From: Paenibacillus lactis | GTDB taxonomy: Bacteria; Bacillota; Bacilli; Paenibacillales; Paenibacillaceae | Length of the DNA stretch: 64,000 nt | Assembly: GCF_017873605.1 (NCBI RefSeq) | Contig: NZ_JAGGKI010000002.1 | Coordinates: 496,001 to 560,000 of the forward strand | Direction: 5' to 3' | In this document: in pieces, positions 26,008 to 35,278 of the stretch | Layout: every line of letters begins with the position of its first letter | How positions within the stretch are numbered: position 1 is the first letter of the stretch | Notes under the pieces: generated by a model | What the model saw: only the letters and a program-made list of their open reading frames with translations | Told to the model about the DNA's origin: nothing | The model's database searches: none | Translations under genes and position numbers: made by a program

Positions 26008-26884
26008 TTAATATGCGCGAAGGGGTTTAGGCCGCCAGCTTGAATGCTCTCTGACTAAATCGCTGATCCCGACGAACTCCACTTTTTTTTGGAGCTCCGG
26101 AATGGATTTTTTCAGCGCCTCTGCCGTACGAATTCCGTACACGCCTACATGGCCTATCGCTATACAAAATGTTCTTTCTTCCGCTTGCTGTGCCGCCGTT
26201 TGGAGTTGCTTGCTCACGTGCTGTACGGCATGAATATCATCCAGGAATATGTCGTTGGCAATGGATGGCATTCCCTTCTCTACAGCCAGTTTGCCGACAA
26301 CGCTGTGGTAATTCGTCTTGCTGTCGATGAAGAACAATCCTCTCGCCCTACAGACATCGAGCACGATGGACATGCCCCGTTCATCTCCGGTAATTTTGGA
26401 GCCCATATGATTATTTAATCCAACGGCGTAAGGAATCGAATCGATTGCCTCTTCCATTCGTTGACGAATTTCTTCATCCGTAAGCGAACTCAAAATTGCC
26501 CCCGGTCCAAGCCATGAGGATCGGCCTTTCTTAGGCTCCATGGGCATATGGATAATGACGTCATGGCCATGTCGATGCGCAGCCTCTGCGTCTTTCTTGC
26601 TTGTCGGTAAAAAAGGCATCACGGCTACCGTAATCTTGACAGGCAAATTTAACATCTCCTGCGTCCCTTTTTGACCATTTCCAAAATCATCGATAATGAC
26701 GGCTAATTTGGCCTTCTCTTCCTGTCCAGTCATGATGCCATCGGAGTCTATCTTTACTTGGGTTGGTTTCTGACGAGACGGATCAGCCAAAGCCCCCCCA
26801 TCAGCCCCATAGCCAATACGTGATCCGCATACGATCCCCCACATCATACACAGCAGGATCACCGAATTTTTATGCCTTTTTCAT
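26008..26884 (-). CDS. Divergent polysaccharide deacetylase (YibQ/PF04748 family), 5' frameshift
   Basis: The main frame (GTG at 26862 to 26008) encodes 284 aa with KLAVIIDDFGNGQKGT (metal-binding DD pair), VAVMPFLP, HDVIIHMPMEP and GLNNHMGSKIT, the motifs of YibQ-like carbohydrate esterases, which are usually exported. A better start exists at 26884: GGAGGG lies 8 bases before ATGAAAAAGGCA, but this frame stops at once (TAA). Removing one T from the stop joins it to the main frame as MKKAKNSVILLC, a normal signal peptide start. So the gene has either a real 1-base frameshift or a sequence error; without it the GTG start lacks the positive N-region. Confidence 0.8.
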
Positions 26885-27206
26885 GCTTTAGCCCTCCACT
26901 CCTGTTCATGATAATCTAACTACCCGTATTGTTTGAGAAGAGGTATAAAAATATGTAAGCCAAGAATGAAGATTATATTCTGTACGACCCATTAATTCCT
27001 TCGATTCTATTCAGTTGAGAAAATTGCATATGAGTTTACCCAGAGAACCCTCCATATTTTTTCAGATGGGGTTATTCTTCATAATCACTTATATGTCAGA
27101 TTTGAAACGAAAAGTTCCATAAATTAAACTACAACAAACATAAATCATCATTCGAATAATGGTCTGTGTTGTTATTATTCCAGATTCTGAATGATGAGTA
27201 AAATTA
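26885..27206. other. Intergenic region, 322 bp, nothing recognised
   Basis: AT-rich sequence between the deacetylase and the SpoVB-like remnant. No ORF with a ribosome binding site, no tRNA and no strong terminator were seen. Part of it may be decayed 3' sequence of the SpoVB-like gene. Confidence 0.5.
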
Positions 27207-28091
27207 TTAACAATAGTTCAGTCCGGGTATTGCTACAAGATAATAATGAACGACAATTGATATACTTATACCAACGATTAATCCAATTAATGGTACTTTT
27301 TTATACTCTTGGACCCAAAGTATGCTTGTGCTGACCTCACGTATACCGACAAGCAACGGAACGATAAATAAATATTGAATGGGTTTTGCAGCTTCGATTG
27401 TGTCAAATAGAATAAGTGAAATTTCCTCATTATAGACATAAAGAAATAGACTCGCTGTCCAGCCCCATATCCAGCTTATCTTCAGTGCTATTCTCGTACG
27501 CAGATAAAAACCATCAAAGTTTCTTGCCTCCCAATCTGCTACCATTCTCATAGCTAATGTATGTGAAATCGCGGCAGTGACCAATGTGGGCATATAGGCT
27601 ACAAGTGCAGCCATGCCTGTGAGAACTCCAAAAATTGCCGTTGCTTCTGCGGATGTATAACCAGCGGCTTGAAGTCGGTTAGGGATAATGATCGCGTCCA
27701 AAGCATCTGAGAGTGGTACCAGTAATCGGGTAAGAGATATAATGAGAGAGCTGTTTAAGAACCATTTTATTTCCTTTTGAAAACTAGTGTCTTTCCAACG
27801 AGGCGGAGGTTGATCACTTTTTCGATTCACGAATAGATAATATGAAATTAATACGAAGAAAGCAGAAATCGCACCCAATGATGTACTTATCATGCTGTTA
27901 CCGGTTGCAATGGCAGGACCTTGAGGCATATAGAGAACAACAATGACCAGCATGAAGAACACTCGAATGGCTTGCTCTATAATTTCGGAGAAAGCAATGA
28001 CATTATACAATTCAATGCCTTGCAGATAACCGCGAAGCAGACTTAATAATGGAACCACAAACAAGGCTGGTGCCAGCTTCCTGTTCCCCAG
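27207..28091 (-). pseudogene. SpoVB/MurJ-like polysaccharide flippase, truncated at both ends
   Basis: The frame encodes about 285 aa of a MATE-like protein: VVPLLSLLRGYLQGIELYN, then EIIEQAIRVFFML and about seven hydrophobic helices. In SpoVB these features start near residue 120 of roughly 520, so the N-terminal third is missing. The frame upstream reads KLAPALFVVP, as in SpoVB, but is closed by a TAA about 28090. The 3' end stops after AIPGLNYC, well before the last helices. No start codon with a ribosome binding site exists. It is a remnant of a spore cortex-type lipid II flippase. Confidence 0.75.
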
Positions 28092-28234
28092 TTAAATCGG
28101 GAATCCTGCTCTTTTTGGATTGTGACCATTCCAGCCGCGTGTTTGGATTCCATTCAGCAGAAACAAATACCAAATCAAATTCCACTTAAGGGGTCATGTT
28201 CATGCCGAGGACGTCCCGCCTGAACATGCCCTAT

Positions 28235-28262
28235 AAATATGTAGCACTAAATATGTAGCACT
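28235..28262. repeat. Perfect tandem repeat, 2 x 14 bp
   Basis: AAATATGTAGCACT occurs twice without a gap (28235-28248, 28249-28262), followed by TTTTGACAATATG. It may be an operator half-site pair upstream of the small ORF at 28377, or simple slippage. Confidence 0.5.
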
Positions 28263-28376
28263 TTTGACAATATGAAAAGCGACCGGTGCTCGGCCGCTTC
28301 TTAGGTGATTGTTTTTTGGGACAGGGTAGTTAAAAACAAAAAAACAGCTAGAAGGGAGTAGAGGGGGTACCCCTTG

Positions 28377-28553
28377 ATGATAGTTCTTGGACTTGTTTTC
28401 GTTGTACTTGCCATCGCTGACATGCAGTGCTTGCTTTCGGCGATCATTGCGGGCCTGCTGGTGCTGGGCGTCCAAGCTGTTCACGGGCGTCTCATCCAGT
28501 CTCTCGACCGTATTGATCAAATTATTGTCCGGTTGGTTCGTGCTCAAATGTAA
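28377..28553 (+). CDS. Small hydrophobic protein, 58 aa
   Basis: An ORF of 58 codons starts with ATG at 28377 (a TTG lies directly before it), with GAGGGGG about 9 bases upstream. It reads MIVLGLVFVVLAIADMQ, then SAIIAGLLVLGVQAVHG, then an amphipathic Arg-rich tail LDRIDQIIVRLVRAQM. That is two close membrane segments or one long hairpin, followed by a charged helix. I do not recognise the family; size and layout resemble small phage- or toxin-like membrane peptides. It lies between two decayed genes, so it may be a fragment. The hydrophobic pattern and ribosome binding site favour a real gene. Confidence 0.45.
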   Translation: MIVLGLVFVVLAIADMQCLLSAIIAGLLVLGVQAVHGRLIQSLDRIDQIIVRLVRAQM

Positions 28554-28689
28554 GGCCTTCCTTATGCTGGAATCGATTGTGATGAGTATTATGTGTGGGA
28601 AGCAAAGCGGGTATTTAAGCATACGGGCTGTGCCATCCTGTTAGGACTCCCGGTTGTTGATAAACCTCCGGTTTTCCGGGGCCTTGTAC

Positions 28690-29650
28690 GAGTGTTTCAT
28701 AAGGACGGTTCTTTGACTTCCTTCACCGCAATGAGCTCAATGGCTTTGCCAGGCTTTAAGATGATCAGCATGCCGCTTTGCAAGATCATATTCTCCAGAC
28801 TTGTACAAGTCGCCGGCAAATAAAAAGGTGTTGTCCCCATCGTGCATCTTCATCACGAGTGACTGTTTATTGATATTCTCTGCCGACCAATCCTCAAATT
28901 TATCCGGGGATATGCCTTTTTCCGATTCAGCAGCTCAACCTCCACATGCTCGCGATCTGATGGCGGTCGCCGTCCTTCAACACATGCAGCGGGATATATC
29001 ATGCTGCTCAAACAAATCCATCACCGTGCGGTATGTGCCGGTCGTGTGTTCAATATTCGGAATATAAAATCCGCCAATTTCTTTCGCCCTTAGCAGCGAT
29101 GTATATCCGCCCATATGGTCATAATGAGGACGGGTATTTATGGCGTAATCGATTCGGGTTACACCCAGCCGTTCATATACTCCTCCAATTGGGAGCTTGT
29201 CTCGGGAATGCCTGCGTGGATCATGATGTTGAGCCCGTTGGGCGTTTTGCAGAAAAATAGAGTCGCCGGGTTTCTCCTCCCGGTCGAGGAAAAAATAACG
29301 TACTGTGAGCTGATCCTGGTATGATTTCGTATCGAATACGTCACCCGTCCGGTGGACAATCGCGTATTCGGACCGCGGCTTAGCAGATGCATCGGCTGAA
29401 GCGCTGGCGTTCTGCAGGTTCGAGGGATCTGAAGCTCCTGTTCTTTGGCGCGCAGCTCCTGTTGTCCGCGGTTTCACGCTCCGGCCTGCGAGCTTCGATC
29501 TGCGCGAATACCGCCTCCCCCGCGCCTACAACACCAACATAAGGAAAAAAACGAAGCTGCCGGACGGCAACGGGATCTGCGCTAGGATTTCTTTGCTGTA
29601 CATCAACGGCATCCGACGCAAGTCGCTTCGTGAACACTGTCACTTTCGCG
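28690..29650 (-). pseudogene. Metallo-beta-lactamase-fold hydrolase (ComEC/Rec2 MBL type), frameshifted
   Basis: Pieces in different minus-strand frames join into one MBL protein. One frame gives SYQDQLTVRYFFLD and GDSIFLQNA; a second gives FFCKTPNGLNIMIHAGIPE then SSQLEEYMNGW; the first frame resumes with VTRIDYAINTRPHYDHMGG, the HxHxDH metal motif (Arg replaces the usual Thr before Pro-His). A third piece near 28750-28870 gives NINKQSLVMKMHDGDNTFL and FAGDLYKSGEYDL, the expected C-terminal half. At least two compensating shifts and one further break make it nonfunctional. The 5' end near 29650 is also scrambled. Confidence 0.75.
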
Positions 29651-29799
29651 AGATAATTTTGAAATGACGTCTGTTGGCTTAAGACGACCGGTGCTTGGTT
29701 AAGATCAATCTTTGCTCAAAATCATTTTAAACTTTGGACATGATTCCTAACTTCAAATTGTGAATATGTTGTTAAGAAATAAACCAGGAGGTAAGAGCC

Positions 29800-30324
29800 A
29801 TGTTTAATATGCCGAGTTATTATCAGCTTAGTTCTATACAAAGGGGCTATCCATATTATCGTAGTGCATCAGGAGAATCCTCGTACATATCTTTAGAGGA
29901 GGCACTATCATTAATTGAACAAGCAGTTTCTGGGGAGCGAGAAGATGAGTTGTTTTATGATTATTTAATTTCAATGGCACCAACGCAGCAGGAAAGGGAA
30001 ATTATAATTAGTATCAGGGATGATGAACGCAAACACAATAGGATGTTTCGTATGATCTTTGAGGCATTCACAGGGAGAGCGATCCAGTCTCCGACGGAAG
30101 TCCAATTTCAAAAGCCAGAATCATTTAATGAGGGTGTAGAGAAAGCTTTAATGGGTGAGTTAAAAGCGGTAGAAAGATACCGTAATATCAGAGCAGGACT
30201 GCTAAACAGGTATTACCGAGACATGGTATTTGAGATACTAACTGATGAACTCAAGCATGCAAGTAAGTATAATTTTATTTTGAATTTAGAACTCAAAAGA
30301 AAGTTGAATGATATTGCTAATTGA
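29800..30324 (+). CDS. Ferritin-like domain protein
   Basis: A 174-aa four-helix-bundle protein. The metal ligands are visible as paired motifs: LIEQAVSGEREDELFY and RDDERKHNRMF in the first half, then ELKAVERYRNI and LTDELKHASKYN in the second (E...ExxH twice). The N-terminal 30 residues rich in Tyr and Ser look unstructured. Similar small rubrerythrin/ferritin-like proteins occur in Bacillales spores and in oxidative stress responses. CAGGAGGTAAG precedes the ATG. The following two genes run the same way but gaps of 180 and 90 bp leave the operon question open. Confidence 0.8.
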   Translation: MFNMPSYYQLSSIQRGYPYYRSASGESSYISLEEALSLIEQAVSGEREDELFYDYLISMAPTQQEREIIISIRDDERKHNRMFRMIFEAFTGRAIQSPTEVQFQKPESFNEGVEKALMGELKAVERYRNIRAGLLNRYYRDMVFEILTDELKHASKYNFILNLELKRKLNDIAN

Positions 30325-30481
30325 TGATACGTATAACCATTAGTTCTGAAGTATTGAATCAGGTTGCTGAATAATCACATTTGTGTAACTGGCAAAAATA
30401 AATTTTCATATATCACGGGACCTGCAGAACATAGGAGGAGATAGTTCCTATCATAGAGGATTAGTTTTGGGGGGAAGAGCA

Positions 30482-30758
30482 GTGAGAAAAAATAACAATA
30501 ACAGTAATGGAAGGAACAAGAAAAACGGTAAATGTAAAAAAAAACTCACTGCCCAAGTTATCCCCTGCCCAGATTGCAGTAATAGTCGGAATACTTACCA
30601 ATGCCTTAGAAGTAAACTCTGTCCTTATCGATAAAGACCAAAAGGTTCAAGTATTATTGGAGGGTTCATTTAGAAAGAAGACCAAAGCAGATAAAGTCGC
30701 TGAAGAACTTGACGATATCAGTGTGAGTGACTTAATCGAAGCATATATTTTACGATAA
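30482..30758 (+). CDS. Small hypothetical protein with apparent homopolymer frameshift
   Basis: Two frames appear to belong to one gene. GTG at 30482 has GGGGGGAAGAG upstream and encodes VRKNNNNSNGRNKKNGKCKK, a low-complexity Asn/Lys head. At a run of nine A (30536-30544) the frame closes; with eight A it would continue as NSLPKLSPAQIAVIVGIL. The 83-aa frame from ATG 30507 holds that C-terminal body (LSPAQIAVIVGILTNALEV to DLIEAYILR) but has no ribosome binding site. The body looks like a compact alpha/beta domain; I do not recognise its function. It precedes a DUF421 gene by 93 bp. Confidence 0.65.
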
Positions 30759-30850
30759 GGTAGACTATTTCTTAGCCTTATCGTTTTTATTTTTCTAAAA
30801 CTGCCCATACTTAGGATAGAAAATGTAATCTATGGAGGTTTGGATGAAGC

Positions 30851-31561
30851 ATGGTTGATCATATGATAATTTTACTTCGTAGTATATCAGCATTCGTAAT
30901 TCTGTTAATTATTACGCGTTTCTTAGGAAAACAAACACTATCTAACATGAATTTTCATGAGTTTGTTACAGCCGTTATTTTGGGTGCAATTGCTGCGAAT
31001 TTTGCTTTCAATGAAAAAATGCAAGTCATTCACTTACTGATTTCGCTTGCCGTTTTTACATTTACGTCATATCTTTTATCAATAATTATCGTAAAAAACC
31101 GGAAATTCCGTATGTGGACTGAAGGGACACCGACGATTCTTATTGAGGGCGGGAAAATTCTTGAGGATAATTTAAAGAAAAACCATCTAACTTTAGACAC
31201 ATTAAATCAGATGCTGCGCCAAAAGGATATATTTGATTATAGCGAAATTGAATATGCTTTATTGGAGATCAACGGGAAAATCTCAGTGATGAAAAAAAAG
31301 GAATATCACAACGTAACGCTAAAAGACTTAAAAAAGGGATCCAAAGACCTTGGAAATTTTCCGATTGAACTCATAATGGATGGACAACTATTAGAGGGGA
31401 ATCTAAAGGTCAACAACATCCCCCCGGAGTGGGTTATGGATAAACTAACCGCTCGCGGGAAGCAACTGGATGATGTTTTTTATGCAGTAAAAGGGAGTAA
31501 CGGACAACTGTACATTGATTTCTATAATGATAAAATAACCCATCCCATTGATATCGAATAA
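30851..31561 (+). CDS. DUF421 family membrane protein (YetF/YdfS-like)
   Basis: A 236-aa protein with three N-terminal membrane helices (residues 5-25, 35-52, 60-80) and two cytoplasmic beta-alpha domains. ITRFLGKQTLSNMNFHEFV and the TLDTLNQMLRQKDIFDYSEIE stretch are characteristic of DUF421. Bacillus relatives are found in spore membranes and some are sporulation-induced; the biochemical function is unknown. The start codon has TGGAGG about 10 bases upstream. Confidence 0.88.
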   Translation: MVDHMIILLRSISAFVILLIITRFLGKQTLSNMNFHEFVTAVILGAIAANFAFNEKMQVIHLLISLAVFTFTSYLLSIIIVKNRKFRMWTEGTPTILIEGGKILEDNLKKNHLTLDTLNQMLRQKDIFDYSEIEYALLEINGKISVMKKKEYHNVTLKDLKKGSKDLGNFPIELIMDGQLLEGNLKVNNIPPEWVMDKLTARGKQLDDVFYAVKGSNGQLYIDFYNDKITHPIDIE

Positions 31562-31732
31562 GAAACAGTTGAGGTTAAGTGTAATAATGCAAAAAAGCTC
31601 AGAAACGCTCTGGGTTCAGTTAAGTATGAATGCGTGACGTTTAATGATGACGCGTAATTCCAAGCGACAGGCATACTGTAATAGCAATTGGAGCAGCTTT
31701 ATAGTGCGACCATTTGTTTTTCCAGCACCTTG

Positions 31733-31754
31733 AAAAGGCTCCCTCTCGGGAGCC
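31733..31754 (-). terminator. Intrinsic terminator of the collagen-like gene
   Basis: On the minus strand GGCTCCC-GAGA-GGGAGCC (31754-31737) is followed by TTTTCA. It is 48 bp past the stop codon of the collagen-like protein. Confidence 0.8.
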
Positions 31755-31801
31755 CTAAATATGGTCAAACATAGCACAACGATAGTCACTGGAATATCAT
31801 A

Positions 31802-32569
31802 TTATGCCAGTCGTTCAATAACAATAGATGCACTCACTGTCGGTGTGCCTCCGCCGATGGCAGCTTGCAAGGTCTGTGTTCCCATGAAGTCGATACGATT
31901 TAAGGTTAGTACCCCCCCTGCTGTTAATGAAGCTACGACTTGACCTTGGTATGGTTGGTTACCAGACCCTGCTCCATAGTTGCTACATGGAACCAGCGCG
32001 GGAGCAGCAGGTCCAGCAGCGTCAGGGTCAAAGAACAATCCAAAAGCACTGTTACCAGCGGTTGGGAATACCTCCCAACTAATATGATAGACACCTGTCT
32101 CGTTAAAGGTGAAGGTTGATGGTGCGGTGAAAGTAACGGACGTCCCACCAATAACTGGAGGGTTGTTAAACGTCACAGCTCCACCTTGAGCACCTGGTGC
32201 TGGAGCAGCGGCCACGGTCTGTGCTTCCGAGCTACATACAAAGGCAAATGCGGCAAGTCCGCCTGCTGGTCCTGTAGGTCCTATTGGTCCAGGGGCTCCT
32301 GCCGGTCCTGCAGGACCAACTGGTCCTTGTATTCCTTGCGCCCCAGCGGGTCCTTGCGCCCCAGGAATGCCTTGTGGCCCAGGAATGCCTTGCGGCCCTT
32401 GTGGCCCTTGTGGTCCAGGAACAGGAGTAACATTTATTTTCGGTGTAGGACAGGTTACTCTTACCACCTTTCTTTTTTTAACCACAATTTCTTTTTTCTT
32501 TTTCCCGTGGCAACACGAGAGTGTTCTCTTTAGTGGCTTTTTCTTTAATTTACTTATAGATCGATGCAA
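31802..32569 (-). CDS. Collagen-like exosporium-type protein (BclA-like)
   Basis: Starting from the TTG at 32569, which follows AAGGAGGTG, the protein has about 255 aa. It opens with a basic head (KLKKKPLKR, Cys-Cys, [12 protein letters not shown]), has about 18 Gly-x-y triplets rich in Pro, Gln and Ala ([16 protein letters not shown] onward), and ends in a roughly 130-aa C1q/TNF-like beta domain with [15 protein letters not shown], as in BclA. Such proteins form the hair-like nap of spores in Bacillales. The number of triplets is low compared with long BclA forms. The gene is single, with its own terminator. Confidence 0.88.
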   Translation of the reverse strand: MHRSISKLKKKPLKRTLSCCHGKKKKEIVVKKRKVVRVTCPTPKINVTPVPGPQGPQGPQGIPGPQGIPGAQGPAGAQGIQGPVGPAGPAGAPGPIGPTGPAGGLAAFAFVCSSEAQTVAAAPAPGAQGGAVTFNNPPVIGGTSVTFTAPSTFTFNETGVYHISWEVFPTAGNSAFGLFFDPDAAGPAAPALVPCSNYGAGSGNQPYQGQVVASLTAGGVLTLNRIDFMGTQTLQAAIGGGTPTVSASIVIERLA

Positions 32570-32889
32570 TAGAGGCACCTCCTTATGGTTTAATGCAGGG
32601 TATGTTGAAATGCCTTTAGATGCATGGATGTACACCTACGATTTATTAGACTATAGTTGGATTTCGTTGAAAACAGGCTAAAACATACAAGGAATCGTGT
32701 TTTTTTAAAAAAGAGTCATTTTAGCCTGAACGTATTAAAGAAGTTCTGTATACATTGGCATGAGAACGATTATACACTTCCTTAATTGGGCCCATTCCAT
32801 GGGCCTTTTTTTTTAAAACTAAATGTAAACTTAATATTTCAACTATTCTTACAAAATGGTCTATATAAGAAAAATCTATGATGGAATTA

Positions 32890-33535
32890 CCTTGTTAGCT
32901 TCCCAGTTCATGACTGATTTTGCATCAACGCCGAGTCTCTGTGCTGATCGATCTCGCGCAAGCGAATGCCGTCCTTTGCGTACGTGTGAACGATATAGTC
33001 GCGCAGCGTATAAACACCTTATAATGGATAGTCGCCGGTGACCAATACCATGTTGGCCGGGTCGAAGTTCCTGACATGCCCTTCGAGCCCAAGCCGCGCG
33101 CTTCTTAAATGCGCCGTTGTCTCGGGTCCCGTCTCAATCGCAAAATAGTGTTGCACACTCGCTAAGCTCCTTGTATGCGTTATGCATCGTTTCATAGGCG
33201 GCGCGCTGTTCTCGTCTTAGAGAGCGATTTCGATATATGTCGTAACGACACGAGTGCCCAACTCGATCAACTAGGTCAAGAATACGCTTCGATTTCTCGA
33301 CTTTAGCTGGATTCGCTCCCGATCCTGGAAGCCGTGGCCGCCTAAATCGCCGGCAAGCGCGGAAATTTCCAGCCCGAGTGACTCGATGAACACTTCCACT
33401 CCCGGCGATTGGCCGGCGTCAAGGCCGCCAGGTCCATCTCTCCGGTTACCGCATAAATTTGCACTCCGTCTGCGCCGATGGCTTTCGCTTTATGAAGTCT
33501 TTCGCGGACACCGACCTGGGAGGCTGGCGACAATT
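32890..33535 (-). pseudogene. Sugar phosphate isomerase/epimerase (TIM barrel), decayed
   Basis: In pieces on the minus strand: GVRERLHKAKAIGADGVQIY and VTGEMDLAALTPANRREWK (33530-33400), a stretch matching ISALAGDLGG in another frame, and FDPANMVLVTGDYPL, stop, GVYTLRDYIVHTYAKDGIR (33070-32945). These are the N- and C-terminal parts of a xylose-isomerase-like TIM barrel protein. At least two frameshifts and one stop interrupt it and the middle is degraded. The rest of the 32.6-33.6 kb gap shows no intact gene. Confidence 0.7.
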
Positions 33536-33606
33536 AGGCCGATTTTGAATGTAGGTAAAAATCGATTGCTTATGTTTTATCAATTTCCTGAAAATCAATA
33601 TATTCC

Positions 33607-33636
33607 TTGACAGGAATATTCCTGTTGTGGTATATT
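33607..33636 (+). promoter_or_regulatory. Promoter of the ArsR operon with a 14-bp palindromic operator
   Basis: TTGACA (33607-33612), an 18-base spacer, TATATT (33631-33636). The perfect palindrome CAGGAATATTCCTG (33611-33624) sits in the spacer, overlapping the -35 box. This is where the ArsR-type repressor encoded in the same operon would be expected to bind and autoregulate. Confidence 0.7.
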
Positions 33637-33673
33637 CAATTCATAAGGAATGCAATATCCAAATAGGAGGGAA

Positions 33674-34015
33674 AACAAAGCGAATCAGGAAGTTACAGCC
33701 TACATTGAAAATCTGCCGAAGTGGCAAGGTGAGGTCAGTTCAATCTTGCGGGACATGGTTCATGAAACGATTCCGGAGGCCGAAGAACGTATTCAGTACA
33801 AAAAACCTCATTTTCTGAAAAACGGACATTACGCAGCTGTCATTTCGCCTTCAAAGGACGCCATTGCATTCATGATCATGAATGCAAACGGGATTGACTT
33901 TCCGAAGGGATTTGAAGGACCTGCCGAACGAAAGTGGATTAAATTGCGGGAAGGGGACAATCTGGATCTTACAATGCTGTCGGGGTTTCTCAAACAAGCC
34001 TCCAGCTCTTTATAA
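33674..34015 (+). CDS. DUF1801 family protein (YdhG/iron-chaperone-like), start codon missing
   Basis: A protein of about 113 aa, NQEVTAYIENLPKWQGEV through YKKPHFLKNGHYAAVISPSK to the C-terminus, matching DUF1801. AGGAGGG at 33664 has ideal spacing to the codon at 33674, but that codon reads GCG where ATG is expected. An upstream in-frame ATG (33650) overlaps the ribosome binding site and adds residues of intergenic sequence. So the gene either uses the poor upstream start or has lost its own. It is first in a three-gene operon with ArsR and an AHSA1 protein. Confidence 0.7.
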   Translation, partial: NKANQEVTAYIENLPKWQGEVSSILRDMVHETIPEAEERIQYKKPHFLKNGHYAAVISPSKDAIAFMIMNANGIDFPKGFEGPAERKWIKLREGDNLDLTMLSGFLKQASSSL

Positions 34016-34039
34016 CGATCATCTCATCGGGAGGGACTA

Positions 34040-34372
34040 ATGAATACGACAACCTTGAATGCGCTCGCGGAACCCAACCGATTGCAGATCATTGAACTGA
34101 TGCGCGAGGGTCCGCTAATGGTCGGAGAAATAGCGAATCGCTTGCACCTTCGGCAACCGCAGGCATCCAAACATCTGAAAATCTTGAGTGAGGCAGGTCT
34201 TGTTGAAGTACATGCGGACGCCAACCGAAGAATCTATCGAATTCGCCTAGAACCCCTAATAGAGCTGGATGATTGGCTAGAATCATTTCGTGGGATGTGG
34301 GAAGAACGTTTTGACCGTCTATCCGATTATCTTGATCATCTGAATAAAGAACGAATTATCCCTAAATCCTAA
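34040..34372 (+). CDS. ArsR-family transcriptional regulator
   Basis: A 110-aa winged-helix repressor. LNALAEPNRLQIIELMREG and EIANRLHLRQPQASKHLKIL (recognition helix) are classical ArsR features; the metal-box cysteines (ELCVCDL) of arsenic and cadmium sensors are absent, so it belongs to the group without metal, often paired with AHSA1 proteins. GGGAGG precedes the ATG. It probably controls its own operon through the palindrome at 33611-33624. Confidence 0.9.
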   Translation: MNTTTLNALAEPNRLQIIELMREGPLMVGEIANRLHLRQPQASKHLKILSEAGLVEVHADANRRIYRIRLEPLIELDDWLESFRGMWEERFDRLSDYLDHLNKERIIPKS

Positions 34373-34389
34373 GGAGGAAGTGTAAGGAA

Positions 34390-34888
34390 GAACCAACAAC
34401 AAGGCATTGTATTGAAACGTGAGTTTAACGCCCCTCGAGAACTGGTATTTAAGGTGTGGACCGATCCAGCGCACTTTGGTAACTGGTGGGGTCCCCAAGG
34501 ATTCTCGCTTGAGGTGGAAAAAATGGATGTCCGTCCAGGGGGAATTTTTCTGGGATGCCAGAAGTCTCCGGATGGGCAGCATGCCATGTGGGGCAGATTT
34601 GTTTACCATGAGGTAAAGGCGCCTGAGAAATTGGTATGGGTACAATCCTTCTCCGATGAAGAAGGGAACATTATTCGAGCCCCGTTCAATCCGAACTGGC
34701 CCCTTGAAATACTGAATGTCCTAACGCTTGAAGAAAACGAAGGAAAGACGTTGCTGACACTGCAAGGTGGACCGCTCAACGCCTCTGCTGAGGAACAGGA
34801 AGCGTACAATGCTATGGCACCAATGGTTTCGCAAGGTTTTGAAGGCACGTTCGAGCAACTTGCTAATTACTTGGCAAGTCAACAATAA
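34390..34888 (+). CDS. SRPBCC/AHSA1 domain protein, start codon apparently lost
   Basis: A START-like fold of about 158 aa (from the TTG at 34412) with KREFNAPRELVFKVWTDPAH, NWWGPQGFSLEV and PGGIFLG, which define AHSA1/CalC-type ligand-binding proteins. AAGGAGG at 34372-34378 is well placed for a start at about 34386-34390, where the frame reads AGG-AAG-AAC-CAA; an ATG-to-AGG change there would explain the absence of a start. The next possible start, TTG 34412, is too far from the ribosome binding site. These proteins pair with ArsR regulators; their ligand is unknown. Confidence 0.75.
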
Positions 34889-34909
34889 TGCGGATACAAT
34901 CTGCTTTGA

Positions 34910-34950
34910 CGAGAGAGCTGCGGTGAATCGCTCCGCAGCTCTCTCGTCTG
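34910..34950 (+). terminator. Terminator of the ArsR operon
   Basis: GAGAGAGCTGCGG pairs with CTCCGCAGCTCTCTC (34911-34945) and is followed by TCTGTTATC. The stem is strong but the T-tract is poor. The 34.95-35.27 kb gap that follows contains only a 43-codon fragment ending at 35108. Confidence 0.6.
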
Positions 34951-35278
34951 TTATCGTATAAGTAGACGGAAGAATTGGCGATAAAGCTGCTCGAAAGCAG
35001 CTCTGCTCAGAAGCATACCCCAAGAGGCTTCGACGAGCTAGCAAGACGTATCACGAGGTCATGAACCGCAACGGTGAGTTGGTTCAGTTCAGTGATGCCG
35101 GAATTTAAAGAGGCTGCATCGGCATCCTCTTCAGTATTTGGTCACCGCTCCTCCACTCTCTTCTGCTTCTAACCAACAAATGTATGTAAAAAACTAAGTA
35201 TCTCCTTTAATTTGCAAAAAGACACTGGATCTAACTGGATGCTACAATTTCTGGAGAAAGGAGGCTGCCTGTTAAGTA

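Noticed and set aside
25919..26043. 41-codon membrane-like frame starting at TTG
   Set aside because: Overlaps the 3' end of the deacetylase gene on the other strand; at best a remnant of a membrane protein.
32290..32430. Short direct repeats resembling an array
   Set aside because: They encode Gly-x-y triplets of the collagen-like protein, with no spacer-repeat structure of a CRISPR.
34975..35108. Open stretch of 43 codons ending in GELVQFSDAGI
   Set aside because: It could be a gene remnant but no start, domain or neighbour supports a call.
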